Assembly (NCBI RefSeq): GCF_009680455.1
Contig: NZ_WKRD01000005.1
Coordinates: 1-64,000, forward strand
DNA length: 64,000 bases
Origin: Lachnospira eligens
Lineage (GTDB): Bacteria > Bacillota > Clostridia > Lachnospirales > Lachnospiraceae
Direction: 5' to 3'
The translations under genes and the position numbers were made by a program. The notes below the pieces were generated by a model, which worked only from the letters and a program-made list of their open reading frames with translations, did no database searches and had not been told where the DNA came from. Shown in pieces: positions 8,053 to 15,930 of the stretch. Position 1 is the stretch's first letter. Each line of letters begins with the position of its first letter.

Positions 8053-8823
8053 ATGAAGAAAAAAATAAAGAGTGCAGTAATAAGTATAGCAGTTATAGCA
8101 GTATTATTATTGTCAATTCTAATAGGGGTTAAGAATGGTACGCTAGATAAGCTGACAAAAGAAATGCCGACACTTGAAACAAAACAGGAAGAGACAAAGA
8201 AGTCAGCAGAAAATGAGTCTCAAAAAAATGAAAGCAGTAACTCTGTGAGAATAAGAAATTCTAGCAGAAGAGATATAGCAAATGTTGGTCAGCAGTTTGA
8301 ATTAAGAAATAATGACGTAAAATATACATATGATGAGAATAATCGAGAAACTTATAATGTATTTTATATAACTGTTAAGAGCGTCAATATTTCTAGACAA
8401 TGCGACTTTGATATTAATAGAATTGATTTCGGATTGAGTACAAAAAGAGATAGTATGGATAATAATGATAATTTTATATCGGATTACTATTATATGACGG
8501 TTGAATTGGAAGTAACCAAGGATATTAATGACAATGAAATGTTTGCAGATGATTATAATAATTTACAAACATTATGGACTAGTGTTAAGGTTAATAAGGA
8601 CGGTACATATAATAAAATTAAGGATTATGAAAATGTAGGGTCAAGTTCAGACAATACTCATGGAAATGTACATTTTGAAAAGGGTGAAACTAAAACAATA
8701 ACATTATACTATCTTATAACAGATGAAGAATTTGAGAATGAAACATTAGCAATAGATTTTCATTATTATGGGTCACCATGCAAAGGAACATTAGCAATCG
8801 TACATGAACCAGAAGAAAATTAA
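8053..8823 (+). CDS. Array protein A2: membrane-anchored extracellular protein (beta class)
   Basis: The 256-residue paralogue of A1 has an almost identical first 42 residues (anchor helix, then LTKEMPTLE). After a Lys/Glu/Ser/Asn-rich linker it carries the beta-class segment RRDIANVGQQFELR, shared with A3 and A5 rather than A1. Shared core motifs are QCDFDINR, FISDYYY, FEKGETKTI and LAIVHEP. GGGAGCAG precedes the ATG. It follows D1 by 79 bases across a terminator-like hairpin and has no LytTR repeats of its own, so it is probably the second gene of the P2 transcript. Function is unknown. Confidence 0.8.
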   Translation: MKKKIKSAVISIAVIAVLLLSILIGVKNGTLDKLTKEMPTLETKQEETKKSAENESQKNESSNSVRIRNSSRRDIANVGQQFELRNNDVKYTYDENNRETYNVFYITVKSVNISRQCDFDINRIDFGLSTKRDSMDNNDNFISDYYYMTVELEVTKDINDNEMFADDYNNLQTLWTSVKVNKDGTYNKIKDYENVGSSSDNTHGNVHFEKGETKTITLYYLITDEEFENETLAIDFHYYGSPCKGTLAIVHEPEEN

Positions 8824-8850
8824 ATCAGTTAATCTTTTTAGTAAATAATT

Positions 8851-8918
8851 ACCACTTGTGTCAAAAAACGACCGCTTGTGCATATGTTCTTGAAAAGAAG
8901 TGAATAGGGAATTACATT
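8851..8918 (+). promoter_or_regulatory. LytTR-type promoter P3 (upstream of A3)
   Basis: Direct repeats ACCACTTGT (8851) and ACCGCTTGT (8871), then TTGAAA at 8890-8895, 17 bp and TACATT at 8913-8918. The sequence is close to P1. An imperfect hairpin (8919-8954) like that of A1 follows directly. Confidence 0.75.
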
Positions 8919-8973
8919 AAGACTGTATGTTGATGAAATTCAATGTACAGTCTTTCTAGTATAAGGAGAAGAT

Positions 8974-9750
8974 ATGAACAAGAAAATAAAAAGTGCAGTA
9001 ATAAGTATAGCAGTTATAGCAGTATTATTATTGGCAATTCTAATAGGGGTTAAGAATGGTACGCTAGATAAGTTGACGAAAGAAATGCCGACACTTGCAA
9101 CAAGTCAGACAGAAACGGAGAAGTCAGCAGAAAACGAGTCTGAAAAAAATGAAAGCAGTAGCAACTCTGCTAGGGTAAGAAATTCTAGAAAAAGAGATAT
9201 AGTAAATATAGGACAGGAGTTTGAATTAATAGATTGGGATATAAGGTATGGATATGATGAAAATAATAGAGATACATATAATGTTTTCAATGTAACCGTA
9301 AAGTCAGTAGATATATCAAGAGAATGTGATTTTGATATAAAAAGGATTGATTATGGTTTGACAAATAAAAAAGACAGCATGGATGATAATAATAATTTCA
9401 TATCAGACTATTATTATGTAACTGTGAAATTAAATGTTAACAAAGATATTAATGATCATGATGTACCGCCTGATGGAGAAATAAGTATGTTCCAGACAAT
9501 GTGGTATATAGGAAAGGTAGATAGTAATGGAACATTACAGCGTATCAGTAATAGTGGAGCTGTTGGTTCAGATGTACCAGATAAACATGGAAATGTATAT
9601 TTTGAAAAAGGAGAAACTAAAACAATAACATTATATTTTTTAATAACTGATGAAGAATTTAAAAATGAAACATTAGCAATAGATTTTCATATTTACGGGT
9701 CTCCAGATAGAGGAACTTTAGCAATCATACATGAACCAGAAGCAAATTAA
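8974..9750 (+). CDS. Array protein A3: membrane-anchored extracellular protein (beta class)
   Basis: The 258-residue protein starts MNKKIKSAV and keeps the common anchor helix. Its outer domain is beta class: RRNS-like basic stretch, then RDIVNIGQEFELI, and the ending GTLAIIHEPE. It differs from A2 mainly in the linker and in a segment around residues 170-200. GGAGAAG lies 3 bases before the ATG. It is the first gene of the P3 transcript, and A4 follows after 60 bases. Function is unknown. Confidence 0.8.
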   Translation: MNKKIKSAVISIAVIAVLLLAILIGVKNGTLDKLTKEMPTLATSQTETEKSAENESEKNESSSNSARVRNSRKRDIVNIGQEFELIDWDIRYGYDENNRDTYNVFNVTVKSVDISRECDFDIKRIDYGLTNKKDSMDDNNNFISDYYYVTVKLNVNKDINDHDVPPDGEISMFQTMWYIGKVDSNGTLQRISNSGAVGSDVPDKHGNVYFEKGETKTITLYFLITDEEFKNETLAIDFHIYGSPDRGTLAIIHEPEAN

Positions 9751-9764
9751 ATAAGTTAAGTACT

Positions 9765-9800
9765 CATGCATTTGATTAAAATTTAAGGAGCATTCTAATA
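9765..9800 (+). other. Scar of a D-type leader between A3 and A4
   Basis: The bases TTTGATTAAAATTTAAGGAG (about 9771-9790) match the end of the D1/D2 leader (CTGATTAAAATCTAAGGAG), including its ribosome site, yet no D gene follows. A4 begins 20 bases later behind its own GGGAGAAG. This looks like the remains of a deleted D gene. Confidence 0.6.
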
Positions 9801-9810
9801 GGGAGAAGAT

Positions 9811-10575
9811 ATGAAGAAGAAAATAAAAAGTGCAGTAATAAGTATAGTTGTTATTGCGGTATTGTTATTGGCAATTCTAATAGGTGTTAAGAATGGTACA
9901 CTAGATAAGCTGACAAAAGAAATGCCGACACTTGCAACAAAACAGGAAGAGACAGAAAAGTCAACAGAAAATGTAAAAAATGATTCTACAGAAAGTAAAC
10001 CTTATCAAGGAATAGAAGTCGCTGGATATGGGGAAGAGTTTGAAATAAGGAGAGAAATATCTGTAGATCGTAAGTACAATGAAAACGATAGGACTACATA
10101 TAATGTATACCATGTAAGAGTTAAAGATTGTAGAATATCAAGACAGTGTGATTTTGATATAAATAGGATTGATTATGGTTTGGCAAATAAGAAAGACAGC
10201 ATGGATGATAATAATAATTTTATATCAGATTATTTCTATGTAGCTATCGAATTGGAATTAACTAAAGATATTAATGATAATGATGTGGATGATTATTATA
10301 ATGTTTTCCAGACTTCATGGTTTATAGAAAGTTTGAATGACGATGGAACATTTGAACCTATTAAAAATGCAGGAACGGTTGGTTCAGATGCAGAAGCCAA
10401 TAAAATTGGAAAAACAAATTTTAGTTTTGAAAAAGGAGAAACAAAAAATTTAATATTATATTGTATATTTACAGATGAAGAAGTTGAGAATGACATAATT
10501 GCATTGAATTTTCATCTAAGAAATTCACCATTTATAGGACCATTAGCAATCATACATGAACCAGAGACAAATTAG
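9811..10575 (+). CDS. Array protein A4: membrane-anchored extracellular protein (alpha class)
   Basis: The 254-residue protein has the shared anchor helix and the alpha-class segment SKPYQGIEVAGYGEEFEI, so it groups with A1 and A6 although it directly follows the beta-class A3. Core motifs are QCDFDINR, FISDYF and NFSFEKGET, and the ending is GPLAIIHEPE. It has no LytTR repeats and no leader hairpin. The D-leader scar lies directly upstream, so it is probably co-transcribed with A3 from P3. GGGAGAAG serves as ribosome site. Function is unknown. Confidence 0.8.
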   Translation: MKKKIKSAVISIVVIAVLLLAILIGVKNGTLDKLTKEMPTLATKQEETEKSTENVKNDSTESKPYQGIEVAGYGEEFEIRREISVDRKYNENDRTTYNVYHVRVKDCRISRQCDFDINRIDYGLANKKDSMDDNNNFISDYFYVAIELELTKDINDNDVDDYYNVFQTSWFIESLNDDGTFEPIKNAGTVGSDAEANKIGKTNFSFEKGETKNLILYCIFTDEEVENDIIALNFHLRNSPFIGPLAIIHEPETN

Positions 10576-10599
10576 ATAGGGCATTTTTATGAAATAGTT

Positions 10600-10667
10600 A
10601 CCACTTGTGTCAAAAAACGACCGCTTGTGCATATGCTATTGAAATTAATAAATATAAAAGATACATT
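10600..10667 (+). promoter_or_regulatory. LytTR-type promoter P4 (upstream of A5)
   Basis: Direct repeats ACCACTTGT (10600) and ACCGCTTGT (10620), TTGAAA at 10639-10644, 17 bp, TACATT at 10662-10667. The leader that follows is of the D type, although the next gene is A5. Confidence 0.75.
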
Positions 10668-10770
10668 GAAGCAGACAGGTATTTATGTATCTAATTAAAT
10701 TATAGGCTCTGATATAATTATCTGCTAGAAAAGAGGTTGTATATCAGGTAATGGATATACAATCTCTTAC
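10668..10770 (+). other. Leader of a deleted D gene fused to the A5 leader
   Basis: Bases to about 10699 match the D1/D2 leader (GAAGCAGACAGG and the following stretch). From about 10701 the sequence matches what follows the D2 stop codon (CTGATATAATTATCTGCTAG), including a TATAG that equals the D2 end plus stop. The D coding region seems to have been removed cleanly. A hairpin (AAGAGGTTGTATATC at 10731-10745 with GATATACAATCTCTT at 10754-10768) precedes A5, as in the D2-A6 gap. Confidence 0.65.
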
Positions 10771-10787
10771 TTTGAAAAGGAAATATC

Positions 10788-11552
10788 ATGAAAAAAAGAA
10801 TAAAAAGTGCAGTAATAAGCATAGTTGTTATAGCAGTATTATTATTGTCAATTCTAATAGGTGTTAAGAATGGAACAATAGATAAGCTGACAAAAGAAAT
10901 GCCAACACTTGAAACAAAACATGAACAGACAGATATACAAAATGAAAATCAAAACAATACAGGTAATGATTCTGCAAGAGAAGAAAACTTAAGTAAAAGA
11001 GATGTGGCGTATATAGGTCAGCAGTTTGAATTGAGGGATGATGATATAAGATATAAATATGATGAAAATAATCGGAAAACATATAATGTATTTTATATAT
11101 CTGTTAGAACCGTTAATATTTCCAGAGAATGTAATTTTGATGTAAATAGAATAAGATTTGGACTAGACGATAAGAAAGATAGTATTGATGCAGATTATAA
11201 TTTTATATCAGATTATTACTATGCAATGATAGAGTTAGAGGTTACTAAGGATATTAATGATAATGATATAATATTAGATAATGATAATGAATTCCATACA
11301 TTATGGCATTCTGTAAAACTGAATGAAGATGGTACATATAATAAAATTGAAAATTATGAAAATGTTGGGACAAGTTCAGACAATACTCATGGAAATGTTC
11401 ATCTTGAAAAGGGTGAAACTAAAACAATAACATTATACTATCTTATAACAGATGAAGAATTTGAGAATGAAACATTAGCAATAGATTTTTATATTGAGGG
11501 GTCACCATGCAAAGGAACATTAGCAATCATACATGAACCAGAGGCAAATTAG
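10788..11552 (+). CDS. Array protein A5: membrane-anchored extracellular protein (beta class)
   Basis: The 254-residue protein has the shared anchor helix (variant MKKRIKSAV; DKLTKEMPTLE). It has a Gln/Asn-rich linker and the beta-class segment KRDVAYIGQQFELR. It resembles A2 closely from residue 185 onward (YENVG, SSDNTHGNVH, EKGETKTI). It differs from the other copies in having CNFDVNR instead of CDFDINR. The ending is GTLAIIHEPE. AAAAGGAAA lies upstream of the ATG. It is expressed from P4 after apparent loss of the D gene. Function is unknown. Confidence 0.8.
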   Translation: MKKRIKSAVISIVVIAVLLLSILIGVKNGTIDKLTKEMPTLETKHEQTDIQNENQNNTGNDSAREENLSKRDVAYIGQQFELRDDDIRYKYDENNRKTYNVFYISVRTVNISRECNFDVNRIRFGLDDKKDSIDADYNFISDYYYAMIELEVTKDINDNDIILDNDNEFHTLWHSVKLNEDGTYNKIENYENVGTSSDNTHGNVHLEKGETKTITLYYLITDEEFENETLAIDFYIEGSPCKGTLAIIHEPEAN

Positions 11553-11576
11553 ATAGAGCGTTTTTATGAAATAGTT

Positions 11577-11644
11577 ACCACTTGTGCAAAAAAACGACCG
11601 CTTGTGCATGGGCTATTGAAATTGATAAATATAAAAGATACATT
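11577..11644 (+). promoter_or_regulatory. LytTR-type promoter P5 (upstream of D2)
   Basis: Direct repeats ACCACTTGT (11577) and ACCGCTTGT (11597), TTGAAA at 11616-11621, 17 bp, TACATT at 11639-11644. It is nearly identical to P2 and probably reads through D2 and A6 into the ABC operon. Confidence 0.75.
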
Positions 11645-11695
11645 GAAGCAGACAGGTACTTATGTATCTGATTAAAATCTAAGGAGGATTTCTTT

Positions 11696-12136
11696 ATGGA
11701 TTTAAAGAAACTAACAGGAAAGCTGATGACAGTGGTCGCAGCAGGAGCAATGGTAATGTCAATTGGTGGAGGTGTAGTGTGGGCTAATAATTGCAAAGAT
11801 GAGTATGCCCATATGTCATTTGATGAATCTGCGGGGGAGTATCTGGATTATACCAGAGGAAGAGACAAACAAGATACATCTTGTGGATACATAAAAGGTG
11901 TTTATTCATCAAATGATTATTCATTTAATGCAACACTTGTTGGCTCAGATGGTAATGATTCTCATAATTACTATGAAGATTTTGATCTGATTGATTATGA
12001 TGTATTTCCAGGAGATGAGATATGGATGTATAACTATGTCAAAGAAAATGGATATGATGGAGCAGCAATAAAGTGTGAAAGTAATACAGGGGCTGAATAT
12101 TCAGTTGGTTTTTTATGGAGTCCAGACAGTGTATAG
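11696..12136 (+). CDS. Array protein D2: small secreted protein, bacteriocin-like (DUF2712-like)
   Basis: The 146-residue paralogue of D1 has the same signal peptide (likely cleavage after VVWA) and the same ending GFLWSPDSV. The first 50 residues are nearly identical to D1. The middle differs (TRGRDKQ, then GSDGNDSHNYYEDF), including a three-residue insertion and loss of one cysteine, leaving three. Upstream DNA is nearly identical to that of D1, pointing to recent duplication of promoter, leader and 5' coding region. The strong AAGGAGGA site suggests high expression. It could be an exported antimicrobial or signal protein; this is not proven. Confidence 0.75.
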   Translation: MDLKKLTGKLMTVVAAGAMVMSIGGGVVWANNCKDEYAHMSFDESAGEYLDYTRGRDKQDTSCGYIKGVYSSNDYSFNATLVGSDGNDSHNYYEDFDLIDYDVFPGDEIWMYNYVKENGYDGAAIKCESNTGAEYSVGFLWSPDSV

Positions 12137-12161
12137 AATCTGATATAATTATCTGCTAGAA

Positions 12162-12198
12162 AAGAGATTGTATATCAGATAACGGTATACAATCTCTT
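12162..12198 (+). promoter_or_regulatory. Hairpin between D2 and A6
   Basis: AAGAGATTGTATATC (12162-12176) pairs with GTATACAATCTCTT (12185-12198) apart from the tip. No T run follows, so it is more likely a processing or stabilising stem than a strong terminator. It is homologous to the hairpin before A5. Confidence 0.55.
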
Positions 12199-12215
12199 AC
12201 TTGAAAGGGAGAAAT

Positions 12216-12989
12216 ATGAAGAAGAAAATAAAAAGTGCAGTAATAAGTATAGCAGTTATAGCAGTATTATTATTGTCAATTCTAATAGGGGTTAAGAATG
12301 GTACGCTTGATAAGCTGACAAAAGAAATGCCGACACTTGCAACAAGTCAGGAAGAGACAGAGAAGACTACAGTAAATGTTAAAAATGATTCTACAGAAAG
12401 TAAACCATATGAAGGAATAGAAATTGCTGGATATGGAGAAGAGTTCGATGTAAAATTGCATATTTTGACATCTGGTAAATATGATGAAAATGATAGAAGT
12501 ACTTATAACATATTTCATGTAAGAGTTAATGATTGTAAAGTATCGAGACAGTGTGACTTTGATATAAATAGGATTGATTATGGATTAGAAAATAAGAAGG
12601 CTAGCATGGATAGTAATAATAACTTTATATCAGATTATTACTATGCAGCAGTAGAATTAGAAATAACTAAGGATGTTGATGATAACGAAACATCTGGTGT
12701 ATATGATAATATTTTTCAGACTGTTTGGTATATAGAAAGTTTAAAAGATGATGGAACACATCCGCCTATTAAAAATGCAGGAACGGTTGGCTCTGATGCA
12801 GAAGCCAATCAAATGGGAAAAACATATTTCAGTTTTGAAAAAGGTGAAACAAAAAAATTAATATTATATTGTATATTTACAGACGAAGAGGTTGAAAATG
12901 ACACAATTGCTTTGAGTTTTCATGATAGGACATCACCATATATAGGACCATTAGCAATCATACATGAACCGGGAGGAGAAAATGAATAA
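12216..12989 (+). CDS. Array protein A6: membrane-anchored extracellular protein (alpha class)
   Basis: The ATG at 12216 behind AAAGGGAGAAA is preferred to the TTG at 12201 because it aligns with the paralogues. The 257-residue protein has the common anchor helix and the alpha-class segment SKPYEGIEIAGYGEEF, like A1 and A4. It continues with QCDFDINR, FISDYYY and FEKGETKKL and ends GPLAIIHEP plus a short GGENE tail. The tail arises because its end contains the ribosome site (GGGAGGAG) of the next gene. The two genes overlap by 8 bp, which links the array to the transporter operon. Function is unknown. Confidence 0.82.
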   Translation: MKKKIKSAVISIAVIAVLLLSILIGVKNGTLDKLTKEMPTLATSQEETEKTTVNVKNDSTESKPYEGIEIAGYGEEFDVKLHILTSGKYDENDRSTYNIFHVRVNDCKVSRQCDFDINRIDYGLENKKASMDSNNNFISDYYYAAVELEITKDVDDNETSGVYDNIFQTVWYIESLKDDGTHPPIKNAGTVGSDAEANQMGKTYFSFEKGETKKLILYCIFTDEEVENDTIALSFHDRTSPYIGPLAIIHEPGGENE

Positions 12990-13803
12990 ATTAATTAAAA
13001 TAGAAATGGAAAGAGCATTTAAGAATAAGATGCTTATAATATCTGTAGTAATAGGATTAGTTATTGTTGGATTTAATATATGGAACGAGATTATTCCTGC
13101 AAGAAAAACATTAGATAAACTGCTTGAGATGGGAAAATACAGCGGTATACAGCTTCCGGGACTATATATGAAGTGGATGGGAGTAAGACCGGGGTCTTAT
13201 GTATTTCTTTATTACTTTATTATGCCGCTGCTGACAGCATTGCCATATTCTATAAGTATATTGATGGATGTGAAGAAGCATTATGTTAATAATATATTTA
13301 CAAGAATTGATAAAAAGAAGTATTACAAAGCGAAGCTTTTTGCCCAGTTTATAGTAGGTGGTTTTGTGGCAAGCTTTCCGCTTGTTATATCATTTGTTGT
13401 GACAGCTATGATTTTGCCAGCTTTTAAGCCAGAATCGGTCAGCTCACAGTTTAATTTCTCAAAACTGTCAGTTTTTGGAGATTTATTTTTTAAAGCACCG
13501 TTTGCAATGGCTGTTATAGTATTTTTATTTGCATTTGTGGGATTTGGACTTATTAACTGTATTGCATACATATTTGCAGACCTTGTAAATAACAGGTTTA
13601 TGGTCGCACTTACACCATTCATGATGTATTTCTTTTATTATATTGTTTGTTCATCTATTGGAAGAGATGGCCCTATGGAATATCTGACAGCATCCAAACT
13701 GCGTTATTCTGAACTGAAATTTATGATAATTGATATGGTGATGTTAATAGTGCTGATAACAGTATCGTATTTTGTACGAAGCAGAAGAAAGGATGCAATC
13801 TGA
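12982..13803 (+). CDS. ABC-2 type transporter permease
   Basis: The start at 12982 follows GGGAGGAG by 3 bases and overlaps the A6 stop. The 273-residue protein begins MNKLIKIEMERAFKN, a typical start of ABC-2 permeases, and has about six hydrophobic segments (near residues 18-34, 67-85, 112-135, 165-190, 195-222 and 245-266). It is the first of three membrane proteins in this operon, whose ATPase is at 15931. Such sets export or expel peptides, and in bacteriocin loci they often give self-immunity. The substrate here is unknown; the D proteins are candidates only from context. Confidence 0.75.
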   Translation: MNKLIKIEMERAFKNKMLIISVVIGLVIVGFNIWNEIIPARKTLDKLLEMGKYSGIQLPGLYMKWMGVRPGSYVFLYYFIMPLLTALPYSISILMDVKKHYVNNIFTRIDKKKYYKAKLFAQFIVGGFVASFPLVISFVVTAMILPAFKPESVSSQFNFSKLSVFGDLFFKAPFAMAVIVFLFAFVGFGLINCIAYIFADLVNNRFMVALTPFMMYFFYYIVCSSIGRDGPMEYLTASKLRYSELKFMIIDMVMLIVLITVSYFVRSRRKDAI

Positions 13804-13804
13804 T

Positions 13805-14353
13805 ATGAAGAAGAAAATATTAATAATAGCGTTAGTATGTATATTGGCGGGAGTGGCAGCGTTCTATATAGTTAAAGTCAATAAGATGTATCCACAGGGA
13901 AGTGTAACTGAATATGAGCTTAATGAATCGGTTGAATTGAATGGATATTCGGCATCTGTCAGCAGTTATAAGGTTATGTCAATTGAAGATTTTTTGAATG
14001 AGTATGGAATTGATAAAAGAAAAGACATAAGTGATGAGCAGGATGATTTATATGTGATGGTTGCTGAATGTACTTTAGATATAACGGGAGAGATGAAAGG
14101 ATTTCCTTATGCAGATATCAGACTGGCATCGGGAGCTTTTTCACAGGGAATATCTAATGATTATATAAGAGAAATTAACAAAGATGTCAATTTTTCTAAG
14201 TTTGAGCAGGGGACGAGCATTACTGTAGATATACCTTTCCTTATCCACAGCATATCATTTCCTCACAGCATAAATGCTGATAAGCTGAACAAAGAAGAAT
14301 GGCAGTTGTATTTCTCAGTAACTCCGGGTAAGTATGTGAGAATGGGTAAATAA
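13805..14353 (+). CDS. Membrane-anchored extracellular protein (DUF5028-like)
   Basis: The ATG at 13805 is preferred over the upstream in-frame start, since it gives a regular MKKKILIIA anchor helix (about residues 3-24) and follows AGAAAGGA. The 182-residue product is exposed outside the membrane, with a beta-rich domain starting ELNESVELNGYSASV. It resembles the DUF5028 proteins that accompany ABC-2 permeases in Firmicutes. Like the A proteins it has one anchor and a compact beta domain, so it may be a distant relative. It lies 1 base from both neighbours and is part of the transport operon. Function is unknown. Confidence 0.7.
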   Translation: MKKKILIIALVCILAGVAAFYIVKVNKMYPQGSVTEYELNESVELNGYSASVSSYKVMSIEDFLNEYGIDKRKDISDEQDDLYVMVAECTLDITGEMKGFPYADIRLASGAFSQGISNDYIREINKDVNFSKFEQGTSITVDIPFLIHSISFPHSINADKLNKEEWQLYFSVTPGKYVRMGK

Positions 14354-14354
14354 T

Positions 14355-15119
14355 ATGTGGAATGAATTGAGAAGAAGATATGTTAATACAGAAATGCTGT
14401 TCTGGCTTGCAGGAGCAGTTATTTCCCAGGAAGTTCTGCTTACAATTTTCTTAAGGTCTTTACAAAGAAATGCGTCGGGAACACCGTGTGTATTAGATGT
14501 ATTGACCTGTATGTCACAGAATTATGTGTTTCCACTGATGATGATTATAGCAGCTGTCTGCAATCAGAGAATGATGAAATGCGACAGAGATCCAATGATA
14601 ATTCTGAAATACAGTTCGAGGGCAGGAATATATCTGTGGCAGAGTATCTGTACGATAGTGTATTCGGCAGTGCTGTCGTTAATATATGAACTGGCTGCAA
14701 TTGCATATGCAGCAACTAAGTTTGATGTGTTTTTTAACTGGAACAGTTATTCAAGTTATAAATTAATGAATATGGATGTATTGCCGGCAGGTCAGGTGAC
14801 AAGCATACAGGTAATGTTTGCTTACTGGATATTAATGGCTTTGATGATTGCGATAACATGTTTTATAGGAATTATATTTGAAATAATATTTTCGTCAGAT
14901 GTTATATCAGGTGTGGCTGTTATTATATTTGCAGGAGTAGATATATTTATACCGCTTACCTATCATAAAATGATTATATTCGGGGCTGCATGGTATAGTT
15001 ACGGAGAGTGCGCCAGAAAGCTTGGCATAGCTGCTTTAATTATGGCTGTTCTGATTATTGCAGGTCTTATTCTTCAAAGAAAGCGTGAGTATTATGAATA
15101 TAAAAAAGAAGATGAGTAA
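14355..15119 (+). CDS. ABC transporter permease (ABC-2 like)
   Basis: The 254-residue hydrophobic protein has about six membrane segments, near residues 15-33, 53-70, 93-118, 150-180, 185-205 and 225-243. It lacks a known catalytic motif. It begins 1 base after the preceding gene and overlaps the next, so it is translated as part of the same operon as the permease at 12982 and the ATPase at 15931. It is probably a membrane subunit of one transporter. Subunit arrangement and substrate cannot be told from the sequence. Confidence 0.65.
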   Translation: MWNELRRRYVNTEMLFWLAGAVISQEVLLTIFLRSLQRNASGTPCVLDVLTCMSQNYVFPLMMIIAAVCNQRMMKCDRDPMIILKYSSRAGIYLWQSICTIVYSAVLSLIYELAAIAYAATKFDVFFNWNSYSSYKLMNMDVLPAGQVTSIQVMFAYWILMALMIAITCFIGIIFEIIFSSDVISGVAVIIFAGVDIFIPLTYHKMIIFGAAWYSYGECARKLGIAALIMAVLIIAGLILQRKREYYEYKKEDE

Positions 15120-15927
15120 CAAAAGTATAAGAGGCGTTATATGGCATGATATTGCAAGAGGGTTCTATGCTGACAGATTCAGATATTTAATTGTTGTTCT
15201 TATGCTTGCCGGAGTGCTGATAATATTAGGAAATCATGAATTCGGAATGATGGATACGATATTCTTTATTCAGGGCGGTTATGATCCTGTTCTTATTATT
15301 AAGGAGGGAAAGATTGTATTTCCTTTTGTGTGGATGCTGATTCAGTTTCTTGTGCCATTCATGATATACAGTTATTGCAATGATGATTGTGAAGGCGTAG
15401 GGATTGATTTTCTTATGAAATGCAGAAGCAGAAGATTGTGGTGGAACAGTAAATGTCTGTGGAACTGCCTGACTGTACTTTCTGTATATGCAATTCAGTA
15501 TGCAACAGCATTTGTATATGGATTATGCAATGGAAACCTGAGTATGAAGATTAATTATGAGCTTTTTGAAAAGATTAGTAATAAATCTGTTCCGGATAAT
15601 GCGGCAAACGTGTGGATTATAGTGTATATGCTTGTAATGCCGGTTGTTGTTTCTTTGGTAACAGCACTGGTTCAGATGACAATCTCCATGTTTACGAATC
15701 CGATGATTGGCATGCTCGCAGTTATGGCATGGAATGTTATGTCAGTATTTATAAACAATCCGCTGATGATAGGAAATAATTCTATGGTGGTAAGAAGCAG
15801 TGTGTATAATGCACAGAGAATACAGGTATGGCAGTCGGTCGCAGTATGCCTTGTCGTGTATATTGTTGTGTATGTGGCCGGAATGATTGGATTTAATAAA
15901 AAAGATATTCTTGTGAGGGAGGATTAA
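15094..15927 (+). CDS. ABC transporter permease (ABC-2 like)
   Basis: The 277-residue membrane protein has about six hydrophobic segments. The start is uncertain: ATG 15094 gives MNIKKKMSNKS, and ATG 15112 gives an 8-bp ATGAGTAA overlap like that between A6 and the first permease. The upstream gene end lies within either choice. It precedes the ATPase gene by 3 bases, with GGGAGGA in its last codons as that gene's ribosome site. It is most likely a third membrane subunit or a second permease of the same exporter. Confidence 0.65.
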   Translation: MNIKKKMSNKSIRGVIWHDIARGFYADRFRYLIVVLMLAGVLIILGNHEFGMMDTIFFIQGGYDPVLIIKEGKIVFPFVWMLIQFLVPFMIYSYCNDDCEGVGIDFLMKCRSRRLWWNSKCLWNCLTVLSVYAIQYATAFVYGLCNGNLSMKINYELFEKISNKSVPDNAANVWIIVYMLVMPVVVSLVTALVQMTISMFTNPMIGMLAVMAWNVMSVFINNPLMIGNNSMVVRSSVYNAQRIQVWQSVAVCLVVYIVVYVAGMIGFNKKDILVRED

Positions 15928-15930
15928 AAA

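Noticed and set aside
6519..11606. Direct repeats ACCACTTGT/ACCGCTTGT as a CRISPR or mobile-element repeat
   Set aside because: Each pair sits at the same distance from a -35/-10 pair and the pairs flank genes, so regulatory sites are the better reading.
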